In this document: positions 53,619-62,366 of the stretch, one piece after another
Layout: every line of letters starts with the position of its first letter
Numbering within the stretch: the stretch's first letter is position 1
Origin: Tessaracoccus sp. MC1679
Lineage (GTDB): Bacteria; Actinomycetota; Actinomycetes; Propionibacteriales; Propionibacteriaceae
Direction: 5' to 3'
Assembly (NCBI RefSeq): GCF_014164775.1
Contig: NZ_JACJGB010000001.1
Span: forward strand, 186,001 to 250,000
Length of the DNA: 64,000 nt
The notes under the pieces: model-generated
Databases searched by the model: none
What the model saw: only the letters and a program-made list of their open reading frames with translations
What the model was told of the DNA's origin: nothing
Translations under genes and position numbers: made by a program

Positions 53619-54056
53619 TTACTCGCCGGGCTGGCGGACCCCGACAGTGAGGATCAGGTTCGCGTACAGCCGCTGGTCCGCGCTCACGATCACGACGGAC
53701 ACGTCCTCGGACTTCGCAACGTCGTAGAAGTCCCACCGCGGGATCTCCACCACCTCGATGCCCGGCAATGCCGCGCGGTACTCGTCGTGCGCCGGGATGG
53801 ACTCGGGCACCTCTGTGGCGTCCGCGGCGGGGACCATGATCCCCGCCTGCTCGATCGGGATGGTGAGCTTCAGCACCTCGAGGATGTCTGAGACCGTCAG
53901 CAGCCCGGGCGCCAGGTTGAGGTAGATCCGCTCCGCCGAGACGGGGGCGCCGGTGGCCGCCGGGTAGTTGCCGTCGGTGATGAGGACCTTGGAGCTGTGG
54001 CCGGCGCGACCGAGAGCGCCGAGGAGCTGGGGGTGGGTCATGGGTCCGTAGAGCAT
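53619..54056 (-). CDS. fucU: RbsD/FucU-family mutarotase, probably L-fucose mutarotase
   Basis: Interconverts sugar anomers before isomerisation. The 145-residue protein has the catalytic histidine H20 in G-R-A-G-H-S-S-K-V, the aspartate in I-T-D-G-N-Y-P (residue 28), and the C-terminal D-Q-R-L-Y-A-N-L-I block of FucU. Its location as the last gene of the fucose locus supports L-fucose over ribose. A hairpin (54132-54150) separates it from the LacI gene. Confidence 0.88.
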   Translation of the reverse strand: MLYGPMTHPQLLGALGRAGHSSKVLITDGNYPAATGAPVSAERIYLNLAPGLLTVSDILEVLKLTIPIEQAGIMVPAADATEVPESIPAHDEYRAALPGIEVVEIPRWDFYDVAKSEDVSVVIVSADQRLYANLILTVGVRQPGE

Positions 54057-54131
54057 TGTTCTCCTTTGATCTGGGCCGACGCGGAGGGCCTCCGGCGGAT
54101 TGGGTTGTCCTGAGGTTCAACGGCCGAAGGG

Positions 54132-54150
54132 GTGCACCGGGACGGTGCAC
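54132..54150. promoter_or_regulatory. Inverted repeat upstream of fucU
   Basis: GTGCACCG-GGA-CGGTGCAC, 8-bp perfect arms with a 3-bp centre, lies between the LacI stop (54172) and the fucU start (54056). It could be an operator for fucU or a short terminator of the upstream message. Confidence 0.5.
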
Positions 54151-54171
54151 GGCTTCCTGCCGCCGTGGTGA

Positions 54172-55155
54172 TCACGTGCTGGAGCGCACCACCAGGGTGG
54201 GCGTGATGATGGTGGAGTGGGCCTCGTCACCGTTGAGCAGGAGGCTCAGCGCTGCCACGGCCGCTTCTCCCACCGCCCGAAAGTCCTGACGGACGGTGGT
54301 CAGCGGCGGCAGGAACGACTCCGAGCCCAACGCATCGTCGAACCCCACCACCCGGACCTCGCCGGGCACCCTCCGCCCCGCCAACTGGAGTGCGGTCATG
54401 GAGCCCAGTGCGAGGTGGTCGTTGGCCGCGAAGATCCCGTCCACGCGCCGATCCAGACCGGTCATCAACGGGCTGGCAGCCGCGGCGTCCCAGGATCCGG
54501 CCTGGAGGACCAACGGCTCGAGGGCGGCCGCCGCGCAGCCGGCGAGGTAGCCCTCGTGCCGCAACCGCGCGTCGATCCACTCAGTGGGCCCCTCCACGTG
54601 GGCGATCCGCGTGGCGCCCCTCCCGACGAGGTGTTCGACGGCCATCAGCGCTCCGGCCCGGTGATCCACCGCGACCCCGACGGCCAGCGGCGGCAGCTCC
54701 TTGACCTGACCCACGTAGACCGTAGGCAGCCGGGTGGCCACCGTGTTGACCCACTCCCCCGGCTCGTAGCGACCGCCGAGGATCACCACACCGTCGGCGC
54801 CTACCGGCACGAGTTCGCGCAGCGCGAGCCCGCCGAGCTCGGACCTGACGACGGAGGTGGAGATATGCAGGCCCAGCGCCGCCAGCTGCTGGCAGATCAC
54901 GACGTAGGTGGTGGCGTGGCCGTGGAGCAGCGGCACCGCGTCGATGATGTGGATGGACCCGGTGCGGCGGGCCGACAGCGAGCGCGCCGCCATGTTGGGC
55001 TGGTAGTTGAGCTCCTCGATGGCGGCCAGCACCCGGGCGCGCGTGGCCTCGGCCACCACGTCAACGCCGCGCACCACCCGCGACGCCGTCTGCATCGAGA
55101 CCCCCGCGGCCTCGGCGATGTCGCGGAGATTCGCCCGCTCGCCCCGCCTACTCAT
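54172..55155 (-). CDS. LacI-family regulator of the fucose locus
   Basis: A 327-residue repressor: helix-turn-helix N-L-R-D-I-A-E-A-A-G-V-S-M-Q-T-A-S-R-V-V-R-G (about 8-29), hinge L-N-Y-Q-P-N-M-A-A-R-S-L, and a PBP1-like sensor domain with V-V-G-F-D-D-A-L-G-S-E. Its ATG overlaps the kinase stop (ATGA), so it is co-transcribed with the catabolic genes. The LacI consensus site at 62279-62292 before the sugar importer is a likely target. Confidence 0.88.
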   Translation of the reverse strand: MSRRGERANLRDIAEAAGVSMQTASRVVRGVDVVAEATRARVLAAIEELNYQPNMAARSLSARRTGSIHIIDAVPLLHGHATTYVVICQQLAALGLHISTSVVRSELGGLALRELVPVGADGVVILGGRYEPGEWVNTVATRLPTVYVGQVKELPPLAVGVAVDHRAGALMAVEHLVGRGATRIAHVEGPTEWIDARLRHEGYLAGCAAAALEPLVLQAGSWDAAAASPLMTGLDRRVDGIFAANDHLALGSMTALQLAGRRVPGEVRVVGFDDALGSESFLPPLTTVRQDFRAVGEAAVAALSLLLNGDEAHSTIITPTLVVRSST

Positions 55156-56564
55156 GGCCGCGGCTCGTAGCGCACGGTTCTCGCCGACGCGCCGATCACA
55201 GCGTTACGTTCGCCCGGATCCAGCCGGCCCATGATCTCGAGCTGCGCCAGCAGCGAGCCGAGGACGGAGGCCTCAACCGGCCCGGCGATGACCGGCACCC
55301 CGATCGCGTCGGCGGTCAGCTGGCAGAGGAGCGCGTTGCGGGAGCCTCCACCGACGAGGTTGAGCTGCTTGGCCGGGCGGCCGGTGAGGGCCGCGAGATC
55401 CGCCGCCCCTCGCGCGTAGCGGGCGGCGAACGACTCGAGGACCACCCTCACGACGGCCCCCTCGTCGAGCCGGTCCACGTCAGCGCCCTGGGCGCGCAGC
55501 GCGTCGGTCACCCGCCCCACCATGCCTCCGGGCTGCGCGAACTGCGGCTCGTCGGGGTTGATCAGGTAGCCCAGCGGCTCGGCGGCCCTGGCCCGCCCCA
55601 CCAGTTCCACGATGTCGTGGACGCCGCCGGTGGCCCTCCACTCACGCTGGCACTCCTGCAGGATCCACAGCCCCGTGATGTTGAACAGGGGGCGTAGCCC
55701 GTCGTCGGCGCGCGCCTCATTGGTGAGCCCCAACTGGTAGGCCTCACGTGACACGAGCGGCTCGTCGCGGAGCACGCCCAGCACCGACCAGGACCCGCAG
55801 GACAGGAAGTAGGACTCGTCGTCCACGTCGCGTTGAAGTGCGTGAACCGCGCAGGCGGTATCGTGCGCGCCGGCGGTGACCACCGTCAGCTGCTCCAGCC
55901 CTGCGACGGTGCACGGCCCGACGACGGCGTGCTCTCGGGTTACCTCCCCCACCCAGAGTCGCGGGATGCCGAGCGCGGCGAACACCTCGTCGCTGAACTC
56001 GTGGGCCCCCGGGCGGCAGAGACCCGTCGACGACGCGTGCGACCGGGACCAGCCACGGACCCCGGAGAGCAGGAAGGTGAAGTAGTCGGGCAGCAGAAGA
56101 ATCTGATCCACCCTCGCCGCGACCTCCGGCTCCTCCGCCAGGAAGGCGAACAGCTGGTTGGCGGTGTTGATGGTGGCCGGGGCGATGCCGGTGGCGTCCC
56201 AGGCGGCCTGATCACTGAGCTGAGCGCGGAACGCCGCGTGGGTCCGGGCGGTGCGCTCGTCGCGGTAGGCGCGTCCGGGGGTGAGCCGATCGCCCTCGGC
56301 ATCGAGGGGGACGTAGTCCACGCCCCAGGTGTCGACCGAGACGCTGATCGCGTCGGGGAAGCGGGCGACGGCGTCCCGCAGCCCCTCCACCACCTCGGCC
56401 CAGATGAAGTCCAGATCCCAGGACAGGTACCCGCGCTGCATCGAGGCTTCGTGGGCGAACCTCCGCACCTCCACCTCCTCCACCCTGCCGTCGCGGAAGG
56501 TGCCGGCGATGACCCGACCCGACGACGAACCGAGGTCCACGGCCAGCGCGGTGACTGGATTCAC
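55152..56564 (-). CDS. FGGY-family sugar kinase, probable L-fuculokinase
   Basis: A 470-residue ASKHA kinase related to RhaB. N-terminal phosphate loop A-V-D-L-G-S-S-S-G-R-V, S-V-D-T-W-G-V-D-Y near residue 85, the sugar-binding/catalytic region G-A-H-D-T-A-C-A-V and the ATP-site L-N-L-V-G-G-G-S-R-N. It would phosphorylate L-fuculose made by the adjacent isomerase; sequence alone cannot exclude rhamnulose. GTG 56564 has GGAGG upstream. It lies 105 bp after fucI with a hairpin between them. Confidence 0.85.
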   Translation of the reverse strand: MNPVTALAVDLGSSSGRVIAGTFRDGRVEEVEVRRFAHEASMQRGYLSWDLDFIWAEVVEGLRDAVARFPDAISVSVDTWGVDYVPLDAEGDRLTPGRAYRDERTARTHAAFRAQLSDQAAWDATGIAPATINTANQLFAFLAEEPEVAARVDQILLLPDYFTFLLSGVRGWSRSHASSTGLCRPGAHEFSDEVFAALGIPRLWVGEVTREHAVVGPCTVAGLEQLTVVTAGAHDTACAVHALQRDVDDESYFLSCGSWSVLGVLRDEPLVSREAYQLGLTNEARADDGLRPLFNITGLWILQECQREWRATGGVHDIVELVGRARAAEPLGYLINPDEPQFAQPGGMVGRVTDALRAQGADVDRLDEGAVVRVVLESFAARYARGAADLAALTGRPAKQLNLVGGGSRNALLCQLTADAIGVPVIAGPVEASVLGSLLAQLEIMGRLDPGERNAVIGASARTVRYEPRP

Positions 56565-56588
56565 GGTGGTCCTCCTGGTGGGATCGGG

Positions 56589-56613
56589 GCGGCGGGGGGT
56601 GAAACCCCGCCGC
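56589..56613 (-). terminator. Hairpin between fucI and the kinase gene
   Basis: GCGGCGGGG at 56589-56597 pairs with CCCCGCCGC at 56605-56613 around a 7-nt loop. A second GCGGCGGGG at 56630-56638 could pair with the same middle arm. The two folds are mutually exclusive, which could reduce kinase expression relative to the isomerase. Confidence 0.6.
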
Positions 56614-56669
56614 GTCACCAGTATGGGTCGCGGCGGGGTCACTGCCTCAGGCTGGGGGAACCCGAGACG

Positions 56670-58448
56670 TCAGTTGTAGAGCGGACCGAACTGCGCGCAG
56701 GCGCGGTAGTCGGCGCTCTCCAGATCGGCGGAACCGAAGCCCAGCCAGTTCTTCGGGCGGAAGATCCGCTCCCTCGACACGTTGTGCATGTTGACGGGGA
56801 TGCGGAGCATCGAGGCCATCGTGATGAGCTGGTGGCCGATGTGGCCGTAGCTGATCGCGCCGTGGTTCGAGCCCCAGGCGTTCATCACGTCGTAGACGGA
56901 GGTGAAGGCGCCCTCGCCGGTGATGGTGGGCACGAACCAGGTGGTGGGCCAGCCCGGATCGGTCCTCAGCTCGATGGTCTTGGCCACCTCGTCGGGCAGT
57001 TCGACGGTGTAGCCCTCGGCCAGCTGCAGGACCGGCCCCAGCCCGTCGACCCAGTTGATCCGGGTCATGGTGACCGGCACGTCTCCCGCTGAGCGGAAGT
57101 GGGTGGAGAAGCCGCCGCCGCGGAAGTAGCCGGTGTTGGCCGGGTGGAAGGTCGTGGCCTCGGTCATCGCGGCGATGTCCTCGTCCGTCAGGTCCCACCA
57201 GGGCTTGATGCAGGCGTTGCCGTCGGCGTCCTTCGCGGCGAAGGTGCCGTCCAGGGTTGTGGCTCCGGAGTTGCGCAGATCGATGATGCCTTGGGCTGCG
57301 CGGCCCTCGGGGCGGTGCCCCGTGACGCGTTCGATGGCATCTGCGCTCCAATAGGTGCGCACGTCGGAGAAGATCTGCGCGCGGTTGGTCAGCAGGTAGT
57401 TGAACAGCATCGAGGCGCCGTTGAGGTTGTCGTTCTCCGTGGCCATGACCTGCGGCTGGCGCTTGCCGTTCCAGTCGAACTGGGTGTTGAGGAGGGTCTC
57501 CATCAGGTCGCCGTTGGGCAGGTAGTCGGTCCACTGGCGCTGCCCCTGGAAGCCGGAGACGAGCGCGCCGTGACCCAGCGCCTCCTCCCCGAACCCCTTC
57601 TCGGCGAGCTTCGGGTTGCCGATCATGAGGTCGCGGCCGATCAGGACGAGCTTGGTGACGTAGGCCCACCACTCCTCGTGGTCCTCGGCGGAGCGCTGCC
57701 ATTCCTCGGGGTTGAAGTCCTCCCCCTGGACGAGGTTCTCGCGCACCCAGGCGTAGGCCTTCTCGTACTCGGCCTCGTCGTAGATGCCGAGCTTGATGCG
57801 GCGCTCGAGCTCCACCATGTCCACGTACTCGTTGCGCATGCCGAGCCAGTAGTTCCAGAACTCCTCCTTGACCACGCAGCCGGCGATGCCCATGGACACG
57901 CCGCCGATGGAGAGGAAGGACTTGCCCCTCATGAGCGCGACGGCGAGGCCCGCGCCCGCGTAGTCCAGCAGCCGCTGGCGCACATCGTCGGGAATGGAGT
58001 CGTCGTCGGCGTCGCGGACCTCTTCGCCGTAGATGCCGAAGGCGGGGATGCCCAGCTGGGTGTGACCGGCGAGCGCGGCGGCGAGGTAGACGGCCCCCGG
58101 GCGCTCCGAGCCGTTGAAGCCCCAGATGGCGTGGGGCATGGTGCGGTCCATGTCGATGGTTTCGGAGCCGTACGCCCAGCACGGCGTGACCGACAGCGTC
58201 AGGCCAACGTTCTCGCGCTTGAACTTCTCAGCCGTGGCCTGGGCCTCGGGGACTCGGCCGATCGTCGAGTCGGCGATGACCACCTGGACGGGGGTGCCGT
58301 CGGGGTAGCGCAGCTCGGCCTCATACAGTTCCTTGACGCGCAGCGCCATGTTCATGGTCTGGTCTTCGAGGCTCTCACGGACGCCGTTGCGCCGCCCGTC
58401 GATGATGGGGCGAATGCCGATCTTGGGGTAGTTGGACACGAAACACAC
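56670..58448 (-). CDS. fucI: L-fucose isomerase
   Basis: Converts L-fucose to L-fuculose (and D-arabinose to D-ribulose) with Mn2+. At 592 residues it matches the E. coli enzyme almost exactly in length. Metal ligands fall at the equivalent sites E338 (M-A-T-E-N-D), D362 (I-F-S-D-V-R) and H529 ([10 protein letters not shown]). It begins [19 protein letters not shown]. The start could be ATG 58448 or GTG 58442. TTGATCAA at 58454-58461 is a possible regulator site upstream. Confidence 0.95.
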   Translation of the reverse strand: MCFVSNYPKIGIRPIIDGRRNGVRESLEDQTMNMALRVKELYEAELRYPDGTPVQVVIADSTIGRVPEAQATAEKFKRENVGLTLSVTPCWAYGSETIDMDRTMPHAIWGFNGSERPGAVYLAAALAGHTQLGIPAFGIYGEEVRDADDDSIPDDVRQRLLDYAGAGLAVALMRGKSFLSIGGVSMGIAGCVVKEEFWNYWLGMRNEYVDMVELERRIKLGIYDEAEYEKAYAWVRENLVQGEDFNPEEWQRSAEDHEEWWAYVTKLVLIGRDLMIGNPKLAEKGFGEEALGHGALVSGFQGQRQWTDYLPNGDLMETLLNTQFDWNGKRQPQVMATENDNLNGASMLFNYLLTNRAQIFSDVRTYWSADAIERVTGHRPEGRAAQGIIDLRNSGATTLDGTFAAKDADGNACIKPWWDLTDEDIAAMTEATTFHPANTGYFRGGGFSTHFRSAGDVPVTMTRINWVDGLGPVLQLAEGYTVELPDEVAKTIELRTDPGWPTTWFVPTITGEGAFTSVYDVMNAWGSNHGAISYGHIGHQLITMASMLRIPVNMHNVSRERIFRPKNWLGFGSADLESADYRACAQFGPLYN

Positions 58449-58553
58449 CTTCTTTGATCAATGTCTTGCGGTTCTCATGGGTGCCGGTGCGGTGCGGTGG
58501 GCGCAGCTGGCCGGCAGGGGCTGCGCCCGGGGTACGGGATGTGGGGGCGTGGG

Positions 58554-58581
58554 ACGGGGTGGGCCCGAAGGCCCACCCCGT
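58554..58581 (-). terminator. Terminator of the sugar ABC importer operon
   Basis: ACGGGGTGGGCC at 58554-58565 pairs perfectly with GGCCCACCCCGT at 58570-58581 around a CGAA tetraloop, directly after the binding-protein stop (58587). Confidence 0.9.
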
Positions 58582-58586
58582 ATCTC

Positions 58587-59636
58587 TCACTCGTAGAGGT
58601 TTGCGGCGATGTCGGGATCGTCGATGTTGCTGGCGTCGTACCAGGCGAAGCCGGAGTCGATGATCTTCGGCAGTTCCTGGCCGTCGATGGCGCGGATGGC
58701 GGCGACGACGGTCTCGTAGCCCATCTTGACGGGCGACTGGGTGATGGCGCCGGCCTGCTGGCCGTTGCGGATGGCGTCGAGCTGGGCCTTGCCGGAGTCG
58801 AAGCCGACCACGGTCAGTTCCTTGCCGGACTCGATGGCGCCCTGGAGCGCGCCGATGGCCGAGGCCTCGTTGGAGCCGTAGATGCCGGTGATGTCCGCGT
58901 TGGCCTGGATGAGCGCCTTGGCGGTGTTGGCGGCGAGGCCGACCTCACCCGCGTACTGGGGGTCAAGGACCTTGATGTCGGGCGCGTTGGCGGCCATGTA
59001 CTCCTGGAAGCCCTCGCAGCGCTGCTTGCCGGTGGCCGAGGTCTGGTCGTGGCAGACCATGCCGACGGTGCCGGTGCCGCCCAGCAACTCCACCATGTTC
59101 TTGGCAGCCTCAGCGGCGGCGGCCTTGTTGTCGGTGGAGACGGTGGTCAGCGGGATGTCGGAGTCCACGCCGGAGTCGAAGGCGATGATCGGGATGTTCG
59201 CGGCCTGGATCTCGGCCAGGACGGGGCCTGCTGCGCCGGAGTCGAGGGCGGCGAAGCCGATGGCGGCGGGCGCGGACTGCAGGGCGGTGCGGAGCTGGTC
59301 GAGCTGCTGCGTGACGGCCTGCTCGTTCTCCGGGCCGACGAACTCGACCTTGTAGTTGTATTCCTTGCCGGCCTCCTCCGCGCCCTGCTTGACGGCCTGC
59401 CAGAAGCGGTGCTGGAAGCCCTTGGAGACGAGGTAGATGGTCTGGGTGCCGTCGCCCATGGGGACGTCACCCTCGGCGGGAGCCGAGGACTCGGCGGGAG
59501 CCGACGACTCGGCGGGAGCCGAGCTGCTCTCTGCCGGGGCCGGCGCGGAGGAGGTGGTGGTGGACGAGGTGGAGCAGGCGGTGAGGCCCAGGACAAGCAC
59601 TGACGACACTGCCAGTGCGGAGCGCAGCATGCGCAT
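58587..59636 (-). CDS. Sugar-binding lipoprotein of an ABC importer
   Basis: Periplasmic-binding-protein-like (RbsB/peripla_BP_4) solute receptor, 349 residues. Lipobox L-T-A-C puts the acylated cysteine at 21, followed by a Ser/Thr/Ala-rich spacer with three A-P-A-E-S-S repeats (about 30-55). The mature domain starts Q-T-I-Y-L-V-S-K-G and holds A-F-D-S-G-V-D-S-D and V-V-G-F-D-S-G. ATG 59636 is preferred because it keeps the arginine-rich start. With the permease and ATPase it forms a monosaccharide importer, probably for L-fucose. Confidence 0.92.
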   Translation of the reverse strand: MRMLRSALAVSSVLVLGLTACSTSSTTTSSAPAPAESSSAPAESSAPAESSAPAEGDVPMGDGTQTIYLVSKGFQHRFWQAVKQGAEEAGKEYNYKVEFVGPENEQAVTQQLDQLRTALQSAPAAIGFAALDSGAAGPVLAEIQAANIPIIAFDSGVDSDIPLTTVSTDNKAAAAEAAKNMVELLGGTGTVGMVCHDQTSATGKQRCEGFQEYMAANAPDIKVLDPQYAGEVGLAANTAKALIQANADITGIYGSNEASAIGALQGAIESGKELTVVGFDSGKAQLDAIRNGQQAGAITQSPVKMGYETVVAAIRAIDGQELPKIIDSGFAWYDASNIDDPDIAANLYE

Positions 59637-59701
59637 GGCGGTTTCCTTTCGGTTTCTGGGAGGACCGCCCTCCCGTGACGTGGATGAAGTTGTGGGTGGA
59701 T

Positions 59702-60709
59702 CTAGACGGCGGAGGCGCGCTGACGGCGCAGAATGTCCGCGTAGACGGCGAGGAGGACGACGACGCCGGTCACGACGAGCTGCCACTGCTGGGCGACGCC
59801 CATCATCTGGAGGCCGACGGTCAGCGTCATCATGAGCAGGGCGCCCATCATGGTGCCGACGATGTTGGCGCGGCCACCGGAGAGCGAGGTGCCGCCGATG
59901 ACCACGGCCGCGATGACCTGGAGCTCCATGCCCAGACCCTCAGCGGGCTGGACGAAGCCGAAGCGGCCGGAGTAGAGGATGGCGCCGAAGGCGGTGAACA
60001 CGCCGGCGGTGACATAGACGAGCGCCTTCCAGAACTTCACGTTGATGCCCGACAGCCGGGTGGCCTCCTCGTTGGAGCCGATCGCCAGGGCGTAGCGCCC
60101 GAGCAGGGTCTTCCCGAGGATGACGGCGGCGATGATGCCCATGAAGACGAAGATGAGCGCCGCGTTGGACAGGAAGGGGATGATCCGCCCGTTGGAGATC
60201 AGCGAATAGTCCGGGTTGGCGATCTTGATGCTGGAGGCGTTGGAGATGATCAGAGACAACCCTCGGGTGACCATCATCATCGCGAGCGTGGCGATGAACG
60301 GCGGGATGTGGAGATACGCGATGAGGAGGCCGTTGACCAGGCCCATCGCCGCGCCCACCACGATGGTGAGGAGCAGGCCGATGCCCAGGGGGAGGTTCAT
60401 GAACTCCGCGGACATGAACACGCCCGCCATGACGGCGGTGAACGTCATGCCGGTGCCCACCGACAGGTCGATGCCGCCGGTGGCGATCACGAACGTCGCC
60501 CCGAGCGCCATCGTGCCGATGGCGGCGGCTTGGAGCAGGATGTTGGGGATGACGACGCCGGCGTTGAAGTTGGGCGCGAAGATCATGAAGAAGACGAACA
60601 CCACGATCAGCGCGGCGAAGACGAACACCTGCTGCAGCGACGATTTGAGGAACTGCTGCACCCGGGATGGTTCGGCTGGTGCTGCCTTGGTGGCGGTGTC
60701 AGTGCTCAC
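59702..60709 (-). CDS. RbsC-like monosaccharide ABC permease
   Basis: A 335-residue membrane subunit with about nine to ten helices. T-G-G-I-D-L-S-V-G and the coupling region G-S-N-E-E-A-T-R-L-S-G-I-N and V-V-I-G-G-T-S-L-S-G-G are typical of the RbsC/XylH family. Starts at a GTG (60709) overlapping the ATPase stop by 4 bp, so the two are translationally coupled. Sits 65 bp before the binding-protein gene. Confidence 0.92.
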   Translation of the reverse strand: MSTDTATKAAPAEPSRVQQFLKSSLQQVFVFAALIVVFVFFMIFAPNFNAGVVIPNILLQAAAIGTMALGATFVIATGGIDLSVGTGMTFTAVMAGVFMSAEFMNLPLGIGLLLTIVVGAAMGLVNGLLIAYLHIPPFIATLAMMMVTRGLSLIISNASSIKIANPDYSLISNGRIIPFLSNAALIFVFMGIIAAVILGKTLLGRYALAIGSNEEATRLSGINVKFWKALVYVTAGVFTAFGAILYSGRFGFVQPAEGLGMELQVIAAVVIGGTSLSGGRANIVGTMMGALLMMTLTVGLQMMGVAQQWQLVVTGVVVLLAVYADILRRQRASAV

Positions 60710-62223
60710 GCTGCGTGTCCTTTCAACTGAGCCATGCCGACGGTGGCGAGCTCCATGATGTTCTCCTGGGAGGCGTCCTCGTTGTCGAGGAAGCCGGTGA
60801 TGTGCCCGTGTGCCATGACGGCGATGCGGTGCGACACGCGCAGCACCTCCGGCAGCTCGGACGAGATGACGATGATCGCCTTGCCCTGCCCGGACAGTTG
60901 CTCGATGAGGTTGTAGATCTCCTCCTTGGCGCCGACGTCGATGCCGCGGGTGGGCTCGTCGAAGATCAGCACGTCGCAGTTGCGCACGAGCCATTTCGCG
61001 ATGACCACCTTCTGCTGGTTGCCGCCCGAGAGCTTTCCCAGCAGCTGATTCACGTTGGGGGTCTTGACGCGCAGCTTCTGCGAGTACTCGGTGCCGACAG
61101 TCTTGATCTTGCCGTCGAGGATGAAGCCGCCGATGTGGAAGTCCTTCATGGCCGCCATGGCAGTGTTGGCCTTGACGTCCTGATCCAGCAGGACCCCGAA
61201 CTGCTTCCGGTCCTCGGAGAGGTAGCCGATGCCGGCGCGGACGGCGTCTGCCGCGGTGCGGATGTTCACCTTCTGGCCGTGCACGAAGATGTCTCCGCTG
61301 GTGCGTGGGTCCGCGCCGAAGACGGCACGAGCCACCTCGGTGCGCCCGGCGCCCATCAGCCCTGCGAATCCGAGCACCTCACCCTTGCGGACCTCGAAGC
61401 CCACGTCCCGGACAAGTTTCTTGCTGTTGAGGCCTGCGACCTTGAGGACCACCTCGTCGGAGACCGGCTTGGTGCGGGGTCGGGCGTCGCCCGAGACCTC
61501 GCGGCCCACCATCATCGAGATGATCTCGCGGATCTCGACCTCCTTGGTGACGACGGTGCCGATGTACTGGCCGTCACGCAGCACGGAGACTCGATCGGTG
61601 ATCTCCTCGATCTCCGGCATACGGTGGGAGATGTAGATCAGGCCGGTCTCCGGCGTGATGAAGTCGCGGATCATGCCGAAGAGCGCGTCGGTTTCGGCGA
61701 GCGTGAGGGCCGCCGTCGGCTCGTCCATGACCAGGATCCGCGAATCGTAGGACAGGGCGCGCGCGATCTCGACCATCTGCTGGCGCGCGACGGAGAGGTC
61801 GCGGACATAGGTCTTGGGATTGAGGTTCATGCCGAGCCTGTCGATCAGCTCTGCGGCCTCACGGTTGAGCTTGGCGTCGTCGATGTAGCCGCCCTTGTGG
61901 CTGCCGGGGCGGCCGAGGAACAGGTTCTGGGCGACGGTGAGGTCAGGAACCATGTTGAGTTCCTGATGGATGATGCTGAGGCCAAGGTCACGGGCATGGT
62001 TGGTGTTGCGTACCTCCACCCGCTTGCCCTGCAGCCAGATTTCCGCCCCGGGATCCGGGGTATAGATGCCGGTGAGGATCTTCATCAGCGTGGACTTGCC
62101 GGCGCCGTTCTCGCCGCACAGGCCGAGCACCTCGCCCGCGTTGAGATCCAGGTGGACGTTGCTCAGCGCTTTCACGCCCGGGAACGTCTTCGAGACGTTC
62201 TTCAGCTCTAGAAGTTTGGTCAC
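60706..62223 (-). CDS. RbsA/MglA-like double ABC ATPase
   Basis: A 505-residue protein with two nucleotide-binding domains, as usual for monosaccharide importers. First domain: Walker A G-E-N-G-A-G-K-S-T near residue 36, L-S-V-A-R-Q-Q-M-V-E-I-A as degenerate signature and V-M-D-E-P-T. Second domain: degenerate Walker A G-L-M-G-A-G-R-T-E and intact signature L-S-G-G-N-Q-Q-K-V with I-F-D-E-P-T-R-G-I-D-V. First gene of the importer operon, preceded by a LacI consensus operator. Confidence 0.93.
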   Translation of the reverse strand: MTKLLELKNVSKTFPGVKALSNVHLDLNAGEVLGLCGENGAGKSTLMKILTGIYTPDPGAEIWLQGKRVEVRNTNHARDLGLSIIHQELNMVPDLTVAQNLFLGRPGSHKGGYIDDAKLNREAAELIDRLGMNLNPKTYVRDLSVARQQMVEIARALSYDSRILVMDEPTAALTLAETDALFGMIRDFITPETGLIYISHRMPEIEEITDRVSVLRDGQYIGTVVTKEVEIREIISMMVGREVSGDARPRTKPVSDEVVLKVAGLNSKKLVRDVGFEVRKGEVLGFAGLMGAGRTEVARAVFGADPRTSGDIFVHGQKVNIRTAADAVRAGIGYLSEDRKQFGVLLDQDVKANTAMAAMKDFHIGGFILDGKIKTVGTEYSQKLRVKTPNVNQLLGKLSGGNQQKVVIAKWLVRNCDVLIFDEPTRGIDVGAKEEIYNLIEQLSGQGKAIIVISSELPEVLRVSHRIAVMAHGHITGFLDNEDASQENIMELATVGMAQLKGHAA

Positions 62224-62278
62224 ACGTACTCCTTCGTACCTGCCGGATCGGTTGGGCTCTCGCGCCCAGCCCGACGGA

Positions 62279-62292
62279 TGCTAACGCTATCA
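62279..62292 (-). promoter_or_regulatory. LacI-family consensus operator before the sugar importer
   Basis: TGCTAACGCTATCA fits the classical LacI/GalR consensus TGNTANCGNTANCA at every fixed position. It lies 55 bp upstream of the ATPase start. The LacI regulator at 54172-55155 is the likely binder; no second exact consensus was found before fucI. Confidence 0.75.
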
Positions 62293-62339
62293 TTCCGCGA
62301 TCCGAGGTGCCACCGTCGTTACCGAACTGTGACGAACGT

Positions 62340-62355
62340 ATACCCGTAGGGGTAT
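62340..62355 (+). promoter_or_regulatory. CsoR/CstR-type operator, site 2
   Basis: ATACCC-GTAG-GGGTAT, the same word and spacing as at 45875-45890. It overlaps a TATAGA -10 box (62353-62358) only nine bases from the ATG at 62367, so the message is probably leaderless or nearly so. Confidence 0.8.
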
Positions 62356-62366
62356 AGACTGTGCGC

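Noticed and set aside
59450-59560. Functional tandem repeat in the sugar-binding lipoprotein
   Set aside because: The A-P-A-E-S-S repeats are an ordinary low-complexity spacer after the lipobox, common in Gram-positive binding proteins.
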